Source: Ariolimax columbianus
Lineage: Eukaryota; Mollusca; Gastropoda; Stylommatophora; Arionidae
DNA length: 64,000 nucleotides
Assembly (NCBI GenBank): GCA_036924085.1
Contig: JAVGWX010000025.1
Span: forward strand, 27,083,988-27,147,987
Direction of reading: 5' to 3'
How positions within the stretch are numbered: position 1 is the first letter of the stretch; the number at the start of each line of letters is the position of its first letter. The position numbers were made by a program, and so were the translations under genes. Positions 34,301-48,600 of this stretch are shown piece after piece. A model generated the notes under the pieces. That model saw only the letters and a list, made by a program, of their open reading frames with translations. It did no database searches and had not been told where the DNA came from.

Positions 34301-36820
34301 AGACTCTGCCTCTGAAACTCTGCCTATGGGACTCTGCCTCTGGGACTCTGCCTCTGGGACTCTGCCTCTGGGACTCTGCCTCTGGGACTCTGCCTCTGGG
34401 ACTCTGCCTCTGGGACTCTGCCTCTGGCTCTGCCTCTGGGACTGCCTCTGGGACTCTGCCTCTGGGACTCTGCTTCTGGGACTCTGGGACTCTGCCTCTG
34501 GGACTCTGCTTCTGGGACTCTGCCTCTGGGACTCTGCCTCTGGGACTCTGCCTCTGGGACTCTTGCCTCTGGGACTCTTGCCTCTGGGACTCTGCCTCTG
34601 GGACTCTGCCTCTGGGACTCTGCCTCTGGGACTCTGCCTCTGGGACTCTGCCTCTGGGACTCTGCCTCTGGGACTCTGCCTCTGGCTCTGCCTGGGACTT
34701 TGCCTCTGGGACTCTGCCTCTGGGACTCTGCCTCTGGGACTCTGGGACTCTGCCTCTGGGACTCTGCCTCTGGGACTCTGCCTCTGGGACTCTGCCTCTG
34801 GGACTCTGCCTCTGGGACTCTGCCTCTGGCTCTGCCTGGGACTTTGCCTCTGGGACTCTGCCTCTGGGACTCTGCCTCTGGGACTCTGGGACTCTGCCTC
34901 TGGGACTCTGCCTCTGGGACTCTGCCTCTGGGGCTCTGCCTCTGGGACTCTGCCTCTGGGACTCTGCCTCTGGGACTCTGCCTCTCGGACTCTGCCTCTG
35001 GGACTCTGCCTCTGGGACTCTGCCTCTGGGACTGCCTCTGGGACTCTGCCTCTGGGACTCTGCCTCTGGGACTCTGCCTCTGAGACTCTGCCTCTGGGAC
35101 TCTGCCTCTGGGACTCTGCCTCTGGGACTCTGCCTCTGGGACTCTGCCTCTGGGACTCTGCCTCTGGGACTCTGCCTCTGGGACTCTGCCTCTGGGACTC
35201 TGCTTCTGGCTCTGCCTCTGGGACTCTGCCTCTGGGACTCTGCCTCTGGGACTCTGCCTCTGGGACTCTTTCTGGGACTCTGCCTCTGGGACTCTGCCTC
35301 TGGGACTCTGCCTCTGGGACTCTGCCTCTGGGACTCTCTCTGGGACTCTGCCTCTGGGACTCTGCCTCTGGGACTCTGCCTCTGGGACTCTGCTTCTGGG
35401 ACTCTGCCTCTGGGACTCTGCCTCTGGGACTCTGCCTCTGGGACTCTGCCTCTGACATCTGCCTCTGGGACTCTGCCTCTGGGACTCTGCCTCTGGGACT
35501 CTTCCTCTGGGACTCTGCCTCTGGGACTCTGCCTCTGGGACTCTGCCTCTGGGACTCTGCCTCTGGGACTCTGCCTCTGGGACTCCTCTGCCTCTGGGAC
35601 TCCTCTGCCTCTGGGACTCTGCCTCTGGCTCTGCTTCTGGGACTCTGCCTCTGGGACTCTGCCTCTGGGACTCTGGGACTCTGCCTCTGGGACTCTGCCT
35701 CTGGGACTCTGCCTCTGGGACTCTGCCTCTGGGACTCTACCTCTGGGACTCTTCCTCTGGGGCTCTGCCTCTGGGACTCTGCCTCTGGGACTCTGCCTCT
35801 GGGACTCTGCCTCTCGGACTCTGCCTCTGGGACTCTGCCTCTGGGACTCTGCCTCTGGGACTGCCTCTGGGACTCTGCCTCTGGGACTCTGCCTCTGGGA
35901 CTCTGCCTCTGGGACTCTGCCTCTGGGACTCTGCCTCTGGGACTCTGCCTCTGGGACTCTGCCTCTGGGACTCTGCCTCTGGGACTCTGCCTCTGGGACT
36001 CTGCCTCTGGGTCTCTGCCTCTGGGACTCTGCTTCTGGCTCTGCCTCTGGGACTCTGCCTCTGGGACTCTGCCTCTGGGACTCTCTCTGGGACTCTGCCT
36101 CTGGGACTCTGCCTATGGGACTCTGCCTCTGGGACTCTGCCTCTGGGACTCTCTCTGGGACTCTGCCTCTGGGACTCTGCCTCTGGGACTCTGCCTCTGG
36201 GACTCTGCCTCTGGGACTATGCCTCTGGGACTCTGCCTCTGGGACTCTGCCTCTGGGACTCTGCCTCTGACATCTGCCTCTGGGACTGGGACTCTGCCTC
36301 TGGGACTCTGCCTCTGGGACTCTGCCTCTGGGACTCTGCCTCTGGGACTCTGCCTCTGGGACTCTGCCTCTGGCTCTGCCTCTGGGACTCTGCCTCTGGG
36401 ACTCTGCCTCTGGGACTCTGCCTCTGGGACTCTGCCTCTGGGACTCTGGGACTCTGCCTCTGGGACTCTGCCTCTGGGACTCTGCCTCTGGGACTCTACC
36501 TCTGGGACTCTTCCTCTGGGGCTCTGCCTCTGGGACTCTGCCTCTGGGACTCTGCCTCTGGGACTCTGCCTCTGGGACTCTGCCTCTGGGACTCTGCCTC
36601 TGGGACTCTGCCTCTGGGACTCTGCCTCTGAAACTCTGCCTCTGGGACTCTGCCTCTGGGACTCTGCCTCTGGGTCTCTGCCTCTGGGACTCTGCCTCTG
36701 GGACTCTGCCTCTGGGACTCTGCCTCTGGGACTCTGCCTCTGGGACTCTGCCTCTGGGACTGGGACTCTGCCTCTGGGACTCTGCCTCTGGGACTCTGCC
36801 TCTGGGACTCTGCCTCTGGG
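28380..36820. repeat. Nested higher-order repeats, spacings about 1.40 and 5.95 kb
   Basis: The block at about 28380-30870 recurs at about 34330-36820 with an offset of 5935-5949 bp. GACATC is at 29505 and 35454, and the doubled CTCCTCTGCC insertion (ACTCCT) at 29633 and 35582; a third doublet is at 39191. Between them a shorter block (CCTGGGACTTTGCC series) is repeated with a 1402-bp offset (31631 and 33033). This looks like duplication inside duplication. Confidence 0.8.
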
Positions 36821-39800
36821 ACTGGGACTCTGCCTCTGGGACTCTGCCTCTGGGACTCTGCCTCTGGCTCTGCCTCTGGGACTCTGCCTCTGAGACTCTG
36901 CCTCTGAAACTCTGCCTATGGGACTCTGCCTCTGGGACTCTGCCTCTGGGACTCTGCCTCTGGGACTCTGCCTCTGGGACTCTGCCTCTGGGACTCTGCC
37001 TCTGGGACTCTTCCTCTGGCTCTGCCTCTGGGACTGCCTCTGGGACTCTGCCTCTGGGACTCTGCTTCTGGGACTCTGCCTCTGGGACTCTGCTTCTGGG
37101 ACTCTGCCTCTGGGACTCTGCCTCTGGGACTCTGCCTCTGGGACTCTTGCCTCTGGGACTCTTGCCTCTGGGACTCTGCCTCTTAGACTCTGCCTCTGGG
37201 ACTCTTGCCTCTGGGACTCTGCCTCTGGGACTCTGCCTCTGGGACTCTGCCTCTGGGACTCTGCCTCTGGGACTCTGCCTCTGGCTCTGCCTGGGACTCT
37301 GCCTCTGGGACTCTGCCTCTGGGACTCTGCCTCTGGGACTCTGGGACTCTGCCTCTGGGACTCTGCCTCTGGGACTCTGCCTCTGGGACTCTGCCTCTGG
37401 GACTCTACCTCTGGGACTCTTCCTCTGGGGCTCTGCCTCTGGGACTCTGCCTCTGAGACTCTGCCTCTGAAACTCTGCCTATGGGACTCTGCCTCTGGGA
37501 CTCTGCCTCTGGGACTCTGCCTCTGGGACTCTGCCTCTGGCTCTGCCTCTGGGACTCTGCCTCTGGGACTCTGCCTCTGGGACTCTGCCTCTGGGACTCT
37601 GCCTCTGGGACTCTGGGACTCTGCCTCTGGGACTCTGCCTCTGGGACTCTGCCTCTGGGACTCTACCTCTGGGACTCTTCCTCTGGGGCTCTGCCTCTGG
37701 GACTCTGCCTCTGGGACTCTGCCTCTGGGACTCTGCCTCTGGGACTCTGCCTCTGGGACTCTGCCTCTGGGACTCTGCCTCTGGGACTGCCTCTGGGACT
37801 CTGCCTCTGAAACTCTGCCTCTGGGACTCTGCCTCTGGGACTCTGCCTCTGGGTCTCTGCCTCTGGGACTCTGCCTCTGGGACTCTGCCTCTGGGACTCT
37901 GCCTCTGGGACTCTGCCTCTGGGACTGGGACTCTGCCTCTGGGACTCTGCCTCTGGGACTCTGCCTCTGGGACTCTGCCTCTGGGACTCTACCTCTGGGA
38001 CTCTGCCTCTGGCTCTGCCTCTGGGACTCTGCCTCTGAGACTCTGCCTCTGAAACTCTGCCTATGGGACTCTGCCTCTGGGACTCTGCCTCTGGGACTCT
38101 GCCTCTGGGACTCTGCCTCTGGGACTCTGCCTCTGGGACTCTGCCTCTGGGACTCTGCCTCTGGCTCTGCCTCTGGGACTGCCTCTGGGACTCTGCCTCT
38201 GGGACTCTGCTTCTGGGACTCTGGGACTCTGCCTCTGGGACTCTGCTTCTGGGACTCTGCCTCTGGGACTCTGCCTCTGGGATTCTGCCTCTGGGACTCT
38301 TGCCTCTGGGACTCTTGCCTCTAGGACTCTGCCTCTGGGACTCTGCCTCTGGGACTCTGCCTCTGGGACTCTGCCTCTGGGATTCTGCCTCTGGGACTCT
38401 GCCTCTGGGACTCTGCCTCTGGGACTCTGCCTCTGGCTCTGCCTGGGACTTTGCCTCTGGGACTCTGCCTCTGGGACTCTGCCTCTGGGACTCTGGGACT
38501 CTGCCTCTGGGACTCTGCCTCTGGGACTCTGCCTCTGGGACTCTGCCTCTGGGACTCTGCCTCTGGGACTCTACCTCTGGGACTCTTCCTCTGGGGCTCT
38601 GCCTCTGGGACTCTGCCTCTGGGACTCTGCCTCTGGGACTCTGCCTCTCGGACTCTGCCTCTGGGACTCTGCCTCTGGGACTCTGCCTCTGGGACTGCCT
38701 CTGGGACTCTGCCTCTGGGACTCTGCCTCTGGGACTCTGCCTCTGAGACTCTGCCTCTGGGACTCTGCCTCTGGGACTCTGCCTCTGGGACTCTGCCTCT
38801 GGGACTCTGCCTCTGGGACTCTGCCTCTGGGACTCTGCCTCTGGGACTCTGCCTCTGGGACTCTGCCTCTGGGACTCTGCCTCTGGGACTCTCTCTGGGA
38901 CTCTGCCTCTGGGACTCTGCCTCTGGGACTCTGCCTCTGGGACTCTGCCTCTGGGACTCTGCCTCTGGGACTCTGCCTCTGGGACTCTGCCTCTGGGACT
39001 CTGCCTCTGGGACTCTGCTTCTGGGACTCTGCCTCTGGGACTCTGCCTCTGGGACTCTGCCTCTGGGACTCTGCCTCTGACATCTGCCTCTGGGACTCTG
39101 CCTCTGGGACTCTTCCTCTGGGACTCTGCCTCTGGGACTGCCTCTGGGACTCTGCCTCTGGGACTCTGCCTCTGGGACTCTGCCTCTGGGACTCCTCTGC
39201 CTCTGGGACTCCTCTGCCTCTGGGACTCTGCCTCTGGGACTCTGCTTCTGGGACTCTGCCTCTGGGACTCTGCCTCTGGGACTCTGCCTCTGGGACTCTC
39301 TCTGGGACTCTGCCTCTGGGACTCTGCCTCTGGGACTCTGCTTCTGGGACTCTGGGACTCTGCCTCTGGGACTCTGCTTCTGGGACTCTGCCTCTGGGAC
39401 TCTGCCTCTGGGACTCTGCCTCTGGGACTCTGCCTCTGGGACTCTCTCTGGGACTGCCTATGGGACTGCCTCTGGGACTGCCTCTGGGACTCTGCCTCTG
39501 GGACTCTGCCTCTGGGACTCTGCCTCTGGGACTCTGCCTCTGGGACTCTGCCTCTGGGACTGGGACTCTGCCTCTGGGACTCTGCCTCTGGGACTCTGCC
39601 TCTGGGACTCTGCCTCTGGGACTCTGCCTCTGGGACTCTGCCTCTGGGACTCTGCCTCTGGCTCTGCCTCTGGGACTCTGCCTCTGGGACTCTGCCTCTG
39701 GGACTCTGCCTCTGGGACTCTGGGACTCTGCCTCTGGGACTCTGCCTCTGGGACTCTGCCTCTGGGACTCTACCTCTGGGACTCTTCCTCTGGGGCTCTG

Positions 39801-42800
39801 CCTCTGGGACTCTGCCTCTGGGACTCTGCCTCTGGGACTCTGCCTCTGGGAGTCTGCCTCTGGGACTCTGCCTCTGGGACTCTGCCTCTGGGACTCTGCC
39901 TCTGGGACTCTGCCTCTGAAACTCTGCCTCTGGGACTCTGCCTCTGGGACTCTGCCTCTGGGTCTCTGCCTCTGGGACTCTGCCTCTGGGACTCTGCCTC
40001 TGGGACTCTGCCTCTGGGACTCTGCCTCTGGGACTCTGCCTCTGGGACTGGGACTCTGCCTCTGGGACTCTGCCTCTGGGACTCTGCCTCTGGGACTCTG
40101 CCTCTGGGACTCTACCTCTGGGACTCTGCCTCTGGCTCTGCCTCTGGGACTCTGCCTCTGAGACTCTGCCTCTGAAACTCTGCCTATGGGACTCTGCCTC
40201 TGGGACTCTGCCTCTGGGACTCTGCCTCTGGGACTCTGCCTCTGGGACTCTGCCTCTGGGACTCTGCCTCTGGGACTCTGCCTCTGGCTCTGCCTCTGGG
40301 ACTGCCTCTGGGACTCTGCCTCTGGGACTCTGCTTCTGGGACTCTGGGACTCTGCCTCTGGGACTCTGCTTCTGGGACTCTGCCTCTGGGACTCTGCCTC
40401 TGGGACTCTGCCTCTGGGACTCTTGCCTCTGGGACTCTTGCCTCTGGGACTCTGCCTCTTAGACTCTGCCTCTGGGACTCTGCCTCTGGGACTCTGCCTC
40501 TGGCTCTGCCTGGGACTCTGCCTCTGGGACTCTGCCTCTGGGACTCTGCCTCTGGGACTCTGGGACTCTGCCTCTGGGACTCTGCCTCTGGGACTCTGAC
40601 TCTGGGACTCTACCTCTGGGACTCTTCCTCTGGGGCTCTGCCTCTGGGACTCTGCCTCTGAGACTCTGCCTCTGAAACTCTGCCTATGGGACTCTGCCTC
40701 TGGGACTCTGCCTCTGGGACTCTGCCTCTGGGACTCTGCCTCTGGGACTCTGCCTCTGGGACTCTGCCTCTGGCTCTGCCTCTGGGACTGCCTCTGGGAC
40801 TCTGCCTCTGGGACTCTGCTTCTGGGACTCTGGGACTCTGCCTCTGGGACTCTGCTTCTGGGACTCTGCCTCTGGGACTCTGCCTCTGGGACTCTTGCCT
40901 CTGGGACTCTTGCCTCTGGGACTCTGCCTCTTAGACTCTGCCTCTGGGACTCTGCCTCTGGGACTCTGCCTCTGGCTCTGCCTGGGACTCTGCCTCTGGG
41001 ACTCTGCCTCTGGGACTCTGGGACTCTGCCTCTGGGACTCTGCCTCTGGGACTCTGACTCTGGGACTCTACCTCTGGGACTCTTCCTCTGGGGCTCTGCC
41101 TCTGGGACTCTGCCTCTGAGACTCTGCCTCTGAAACTCTGCCTATGGGACTCTGCCTCTGGGACTCTGCCTCTGGGACTCTGCCTCTGGGACTCTGCCTC
41201 TGGCTCTGCCTCTGGGACTCTGCCTCTGGGACTCTGCCTCTGGGACTCTGCCTCTGGGACTCTGCCTCTGGGACTCTGGGACTCTGCCTCTGGGACTCTG
41301 CCTCTGGGACTCTGCCTCTGGGACTCTACCTCTGGGACTCTTCCTCTGGGGCTCTGCCTCTGGGACTCTGCCTCTGGGACTCTGCCTCTGGGACTCTGCC
41401 TCTGGGACTCTGCCTCTGGGACTCTGCCTCTGAAACTCTGCCTCTGGGACTCTGCCTCTGGGACTCTGCCTCTGGGTCTCTGCCTCTGGGACTCTGCCTC
41501 TGGGACTCTGCCTCTGGGACTCTGCCTCTGGGACTCTGCCTCTGGGACTCTGCCTCTGGGACTGGGACTCTGCCTCTGGGACTCTGCCTCTGGGACTCTG
41601 CCTCTGGGACTCTGCCTCTGGGACTCTACCTCTGGGACTCTGCCTCTGGCTCTGCCTCTGGGACTCTGCCTCTGAGACTCTGCCTCTGAAACTCTGCCTA
41701 TGGGACTCTGCCTCTGGGACTCTGCCTCTGGGACTCTGCCTCTGGGACTCTGCCTCTGGGACTCTGCCTCTGGGACTCTGCCTCTGGGACTCTGCCTCTG
41801 GGACTCTGCCTCTGGGACTCTGCCTCTGGGACTCTGCTTCTGGGACTCTGGGACTCTGCCTCTGGGACTCTGCTTCTGAGACTCTGCCTCTGGGACTCTG
41901 CCTCTGGGACTCTGCCTCTGGGACTCTGCCTCTGGGACTCTGCCTCTGGGACTCTGCCTCTGGGACTCTGCCTCTGGGACTCTGCCTCTGGGACTCTGCC
42001 TCTGGCTCTGCCTGGGACTCTGCCTCTGGGACTCTGCCTCTGGGACTCTGCCTCTGGGACTCTGGGACTCTGCCTCTGGGACTCTGCCTCTGGGACTCTG
42101 CCTCTGGGACTCTGCCTCTGGGACTCTACCTCTGGGACTCTTCCTCTGGGGCTCTGCCTCTGGGACTCTGCCTCTGGGACTCTGCCTCTGGGACTCTGCC
42201 TCTGGGACTCTGCCTCTGGGACTCTGCCTCTGGGACTGCCTCTGGGACTCTGCCTCTGGGACTCTGCCTCTGGGACTCTGCCTCTGGGACTCTGCCTCTG
42301 GGACTCTGCCTCTGGGACTCTGCCTCTGGGACTCTGCCTCTGGGACTCTGCCTCTGGGACTCTGCCTCTGGGACTCTGCCTCTGGGTCTCTGCCTCTGGG
42401 ACTCTGCTTCTGGCTCTGCCTCTGGGACTCTGCCTCTGGGACTCTGCCTCTGGGACTCTCTCTGGGACTCTGCCTCTGGGACTCTGCCTATGGGACTCTG
42501 CCTCTGGGACTCTGCCTCTGGGACTCTCTCTGGGACTCTGCCTCTGGGACTCTGCCTCTGGGACTCTGCCTCTGGGACTCTGCCTCTGGGACTATGCCTC
42601 TGGGACTCTGCCTCTGGGACTCTGCCTCTGGGACTGGGACTCTGCCTCTGGGACTCTGCCTCTGGGACTCTGCCTCTGGGACTCTGCCTCTGGGACTCTG
42701 CCTCTGGGACTCTGCCTCTGGGACTCTGCCTCTGGGACTCTGCCTCTGGCTCTGCCTCTGGGACTCTGCCTCTGGGACTCTGCCTCTGGGACTCTGCCTC

Positions 42801-43269
42801 TGGGACTCTGCCTCTGGGACTCTGGGACTCTGCCTCTGGGACTCTGCCTCTGGGATTCTGCCTCTGGGACTCTACCTCTGGGACTCTTCCTCTGGGGCTC
42901 TGCCTCTGGGACTCTGCCTCTGGGACTCTGCCTCTGGGACTCTGCCTCTGGGACTCTGCCTCTGGGACTCTGCCTCTGGGACTCTGCCTCTGGGACTCTG
43001 CCTCTGGGACTCTGCCTCTGGGACTCTGCCTCTGGGACTCTGCCTCTGGGTCTCTGCCTCTGGGACTCTGCCTCTGGGACTCTGCCTCTGGGACTCTGCC
43101 TCTGGGACTCTGCCTCTGGGACTCTGCCTCTGGGACTGGGACTCTGCCTCTGGGACTCTGCCTCTGGGACTCTGCCTCTGGGACTCTGCCTCTGGGACTC
43201 TACCTCTGGGACTCTGCCTCTGGCTCTGCCTCTGGGACTCTGCCTCTGAGACTCTGCCTCTGAAACTCT

Positions 43270-45610
43270 GCCTATGGGACTCTGCCTCTGGGACTCTGCC
43301 TCTGGGACTCTGCCTCTGGGACTCTGCCTCTGGGACTCTGCCTCTGGGACTCTGCCTCTGGGACTCTTCCTCTGGCTCTGCCTCTGGGACTGCCTCTGGG
43401 ACTCTGCCTCTGGGACTCTGCTTCTGGGACTCTGGGACTCTGCCTCTGGGACTCTGCTTCTGGGACTCTGCCTCTGGGACTCTGCCTCTGGGACTCTGCC
43501 TCTGGGACTCTTGCCTCTGGGACTCTTGCCTCTGGGACTCTGCCTCTTAGACTCTGCCTCTGGGACTCTTGCCTCTGGGACTCTGCCTCTGGGACTCTGC
43601 CTCTGGGACTCTGCCTCTGGGACTCTGCCTCTGGGACTCTGCCTCTGGCTCTGCCTCTGGGACTCTGCCTCTGGGACTCTGCCTCTGGGACTCTGCCTCT
43701 GGGACTCTGGGACTCTGCCTCTGGGACTCTGCCTCTGGGACTCTGCCTCTGGGACTCTGCCTCTGGGACTCTTCCTCTGGGGCTCTGCCTCTGGGACTCT
43801 GCCTCTGAGACTCTGCCTCTGAAACTCTGCCTATGGGACTCTGCCTCTGGGACTCTGCCTCTGGGACTCTGCCTCTGGGACTCTGCCTCTGGCTCTGCCT
43901 CTGGGACTCTGCCTCTGGGACTCTGCCTCTGGGACTCTGCCTCTGGGACTCTGCCTCTGGGACTCTGGGACTCTGCCTCTGGGACTCTGCCTCTGGGACT
44001 CTGCCTCTGGGACTCTACCTCTGGGACTCTTCCTCTGGGGCTCTGCCTCTGGGACTCTGCCTCTGGGACTCTGCCTCTGGGACTCTGCCTCTGGGACTCT
44101 GCCTCTGGGACTCTGCCTCTGGGACTCTGCCTCTGGGACTCTGCCTCTGAAACTCTGCCTCTGGGACTCTGCCTCTGGGACTCTGCCTCTGGGTCTCTGC
44201 CTCTGGGACTCTGCCTCTGGGACTCTGCCTCTGGGACTCTGCCTCTGAGACTCTGCCTCTGGGACTCTGCCTCTGGGACTGGGACTCTGCCTCTGGGACT
44301 CTGCCTCTGGGACTCTGCCTCTGGGACTCTGCCTCTGGGACTCTACCTCTGGGACTCTGCCTCTGGCTCTGCCTCTGGGACTCTGCCTCTGAGACTCTGC
44401 CTCTGAAACTCTGCCTATGGGACTCTGCCTTTGGGACTCTGCCTCTGGGACTCTGCCTCTGGGACTCTGCCTCTGGGACTCTGCCTCTGGGTCTCTGCCT
44501 CTGGGACTCTGCCTCTGGGACTCTGCCTCTGGGACTCTGCCTCTGGGACTCTGCCTCTGGGACTCTGCCTCTGGGACTGGGACTCTGCCTCTGGGACTCT
44601 GCCTCTGGGACTCTGCCTCTGGGACTCTGCCTCTGGGACTCTACCTCTGGGACTCTGCCTCTGGCTCTGCCTCTGGGACTCTGCCTCTGAGACTCTGCCT
44701 CTGAAACTCTGCCTATGGGACTCTGCCTATGGGACTCTGCCTCTGGGACTCTGCCTCTGGGACTCTGCCTCTGGGACTCTGCCTCTGGGACTCTGCCTCT
44801 GGGACTCTTCCTCTGGCTCTGCCTCTGGGACTGCCTCTGGGACTCTGCCTCTGGGACTCTGCTTCTGGGACTCTGGGACTCTGCCTCTGGGACTCTGCTT
44901 CTGGGACTCTGCCTCTGGGACTCTGCCTCTGGGACTCTGCCTCTGGGACTCTTGCCTCTGGGACTCTTGCCTCTGGGACTCTGCCTCTTAGACTCTGCCT
45001 CTGGGACTCTTGCCTCTGGGACTCTGCCTCTGGGACTCTGCCTCTGGGACTCTGCCTCTGGGACTCTGCCTCTGGGACTCTGCCTCTGGCTCTGCCTCTG
45101 GGACTCTGCCTCTGGGACTCTGCCTCTGGGACTCTGCCTCTGGGACTCTGGGACTCTGCCTCTGGGACTCTGCCTCTGGGACTCTGCCTCTGGGACTCTG
45201 CCTCTGGGACTCTACCTCTGGGACTCTTCCTCTGGGGCTCTGCCTCTGGGACTCTGCCTCTGAGACTCTGCCTCTGAAACTCTGCCTATGGGACTCTGCC
45301 TCTGGGACTCTGCCTCTGGGACTCTGCCTCTGGGACTCTGCCTCTGGCTCTGCCTCTGGGACTCTGCCTCTGGGACTCTGCCTCTGGGACTCTGCCTCTG
45401 GGACTCTGCCTCTGGGACTCTGGGACTCTGCCTCTGGGACTCTGCCTCTGGGACTCTGCCTCTGGGACTCTACCTCTGGGACTCTTCCTCTGGGGCTCTG
45501 CCTCTGGGACTCTGCCTCTGGGACTCTGCCTCTGGGACTCTGCCTCTGGGACTCTGCCTCTGGGACTCTGCCTCTGGGACTCTGCCTCTGGGACTCTGCC
45601 TCTGAAACTC
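43270..45610. repeat. Tandem higher-order repeat, spacing 1441-1455 bp
   Basis: The unit series starting CTATGGGACTCTGCC at about 43274, passing through CTTCCTCTGGCT, two 15-mers, CTTAGACTC and the CTTCCT/GGGGCT units, is repeated from 44715. Offsets are 1441 bp in the first part and 1455 bp after one unit was gained. Confidence 0.85.
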
Positions 45611-48600
45611 TGCCTGTGGGACTCTGCCTCTGGGACTCTGCCTCTGGGTCTCTGCCTCTAGGACTCTGCCTCTGGGACTCTGCCTCTGGGACTCTGCCTC
45701 TGGGACTCTGCCTCTGGGACTCTGCCTCTGGGACTGGGACTCTGCCTCTGGGACTCTGCCTCTGGGACTCTGCCTCTGGGACTCTACCTCTGGGACTCTG
45801 CCTCTGGCTCTGCCTCTGGGACTCTGCCTCTGAGACTCTGCCTCTGAAACTCTGCCTATGGGACTCTGCCTTTGGGACTCTGCCTCTGGGACTCTGCCTC
45901 TGGGACTCTGCCTCTGGGACTCTGCCTCTGGGACTCTGCCTCTGGGACTCTGCCTCTGGCTCTGCCTCTGGGACTGCCTCTGGGACTCTGCCTCTGGGAC
46001 TCGGCTTATGGGACTCTGGGACTCTGCCTCTGGGACTCTGCTTCTGGGACTCTGCCTCTGGGACTCTGCCTCTGGGACTCTGCCTCTGGGACTCTTGCCT
46101 CTGGGACTCTTGCCTCTGGGACTCTGCCTCTGGGACTCTGCCTCTGGGACTCTGCCTCTGGGACTCTGCCTCTGGGACTCTGCCTCTGGGACTCTGCCTC
46201 TGGGACTCTGCCTCTGGGACTCTGCCTCTGGGACTATGCCTCTGGGACTCTGCCTCTGGGACTCTGCCTCTGGGACTCTGCCTCTGACATCTGCCTCTGG
46301 GACTGGGACTCTGCCTCTGGGACTCTGCCTCTGGGACTCTGCCTCTGGGACTCTGCCTCTGGGACTCTGCCTCTGGGACTCTGCCTCTGGGACTCTGCCT
46401 CTGGGACTCTGCCTCTGGGACTCTGCCTCTGGGACTCTGCCTCTGGGACTCTGCCTCTGGGACTCTGGGACTCTGCCTCTGGGACTCTGCCTCTGGGACT
46501 CTGCCTCTGGGACTCTACCTCTGGGACTCTTCCTCTGGGGCTCTGCCTCTGGGACTCTGCCTCTGGGACTCTGCCTCTGGGACTCTGCCTCTGGGACTCT
46601 TGCCTCTGGGACTCTGCCTCTTAGACTCTGCCTCTGGGACTCTTGCCTCTGGGACTCTGCCTCTGGGACTCTACCTCTGGGACTCTGCCTCTGGGACTCT
46701 GCCTCTGGGACTCTGCCTCTGAAACTCTGCCTCTGGGACTCTGCCTCTGGGACTCTGCCTCTGGGTCTCTGCCTCTGGGACTGGGACTCTGCCTCTGGGA
46801 CTCTGCCTCTGGGACTCTGCCTCTGGGACTCTGCCTCTGGGACTCTGCCTCTGGGACTCTGCCTCTGGGACTATGCCTCTGGGACTCTGCCTCTGGGACT
46901 CTGCCTTTGGGACTCTGCCTCTGACATCTGCCTCTGGGACTGGGACTCTGCCTCTGGGACTCTGCCTCTGGGACTCTGCCTCTGGGACTCTGCCTCTGGG
47001 ACTCTGCCTCTGGGACTCTGCCTCTGGGACTCTGCCTCTGGGACTCTGCCTCTGGGACTCTGCCTCTGGGACTCTGCCTCTGGGACTCTGCCTCTGGGAC
47101 TCTGGGACTCTGCCTCTGGGACTCTGCCTCTGGGACTCTACCTCTGGGACTCTTCCTCTGGGGCTCTGCCTCTGGGACTCTGCCTCTGGGACTCTGCCTC
47201 TGGGACTCTGCCTCTGGGACTCTGCCTCTGGGACTCTGCCTCTGGGACTCTGCCTCTGGGACTCTGCCTCTGGGACTCTGCCTCTGGGACTCTGCCTCTG
47301 AAACTCTGCCTCTGGGACTCTGCCTCTGGGACTCTGCCTCTGGGTCTCTGCCTCTGGGACTGGGACTCTGCCTCTGGGACTCTGCCTCTGGGACTCTGCC
47401 TCTTGGACTCTGCCTCTGGGACTCTACCTCTGGGACTCTGCCTCTGGCTCTGCCTCTGGGACTCTGCCTCTGAGACTCTGCCTCTGGAACTCTGCCTATG
47501 GGACTCTGCCTCTGGGACTCTGCCTCTGGGACTCTGCCTCTGGGACTCTGCCTCTGGGACTCTGCCTCTGGGACTCTACCTCTGAGACTCTGCCTCTGAA
47601 ACTCTGCCTATGGGACTCTGCCTCTGGGACTCTGCCTCTGGGACTTTGCCTCTGGGACTCTGCCTCTGGGACTCTGCCTCTGGGACTCTGCCTCTGGCTC
47701 TGCCTCTGGGACTGCCTCTGGGACTCTGCCTCTGGGACTCTGCTTCTGGGACTCTGGGACTCTGCCTCTGGGACTCTGCTTCTGGGACTCTGCCTCTGGG
47801 ACTCTGCCTCTGGGACTCTGCCTCTGGGACTCTTGCCTCTGGGACTCTTGCCTCTGGGACTCTGCCTCTTAGACTCTGCCTCTGGGACTCTTGCCTCTGG
47901 GACTCTGCCTCTGGGACTCTACCTCTGGGGCTCTGCCTCTGGGACTCTGCCTCTGAGACTCTGCCTCTGAAACTCTGCCTATGGGACTCTGCCTCTGGGA
48001 CTCTGCCTCTGGGACTCTGCCTCTGGGACTCTGCCTCTGGCTCTGCCTCTGGGACTCTGCCTCTGGGACTCTGCCTCTGGGACTCTGCCTCTGGGACTCT
48101 GCCTCTGGGACTCTGGGACTCTGCCTCTGGGACTCTGCCTCTGGGACTCTGCCTCTGGGACTCTACCTCTGGGACTCTTCCTCTGGGGCTCTGCCTCTGG
48201 GACTCTGCCTCTGGGACTCTGCCTCTGGGACTCTGCCTCTGGGACTCTGCCTCTGGGACTCTGCCTCTGGGACTCTGCCTCTGGGACTCTGCCTCTGAAA
48301 CTCTGCCTCTGGGACTCTGCCTCTGGGACTCTGCCTCTGGGTCTCTGCCTCTGGGACTCTGCCTCTGGGACTCTGCCTCTGGGACTCTGCCTCTGGGACT
48401 CTGCCTCTGGGACTCTGCCTCTGGGACTGGGACTCTGCCTCTGGGACTCTGCCTCTGGGACTCTGCCTCTGGGACTCTGCCTCTGGGACTCTGCCTCTGG
48501 GACTCTGCCTCTGGGACTCTGCCTCTGGGACTCTGCCTCTGGGACTCTGCCTCTGGGACTCTGCCTCTGGGACTGGGACTCTGCCTCTGGGACTCTGCCT

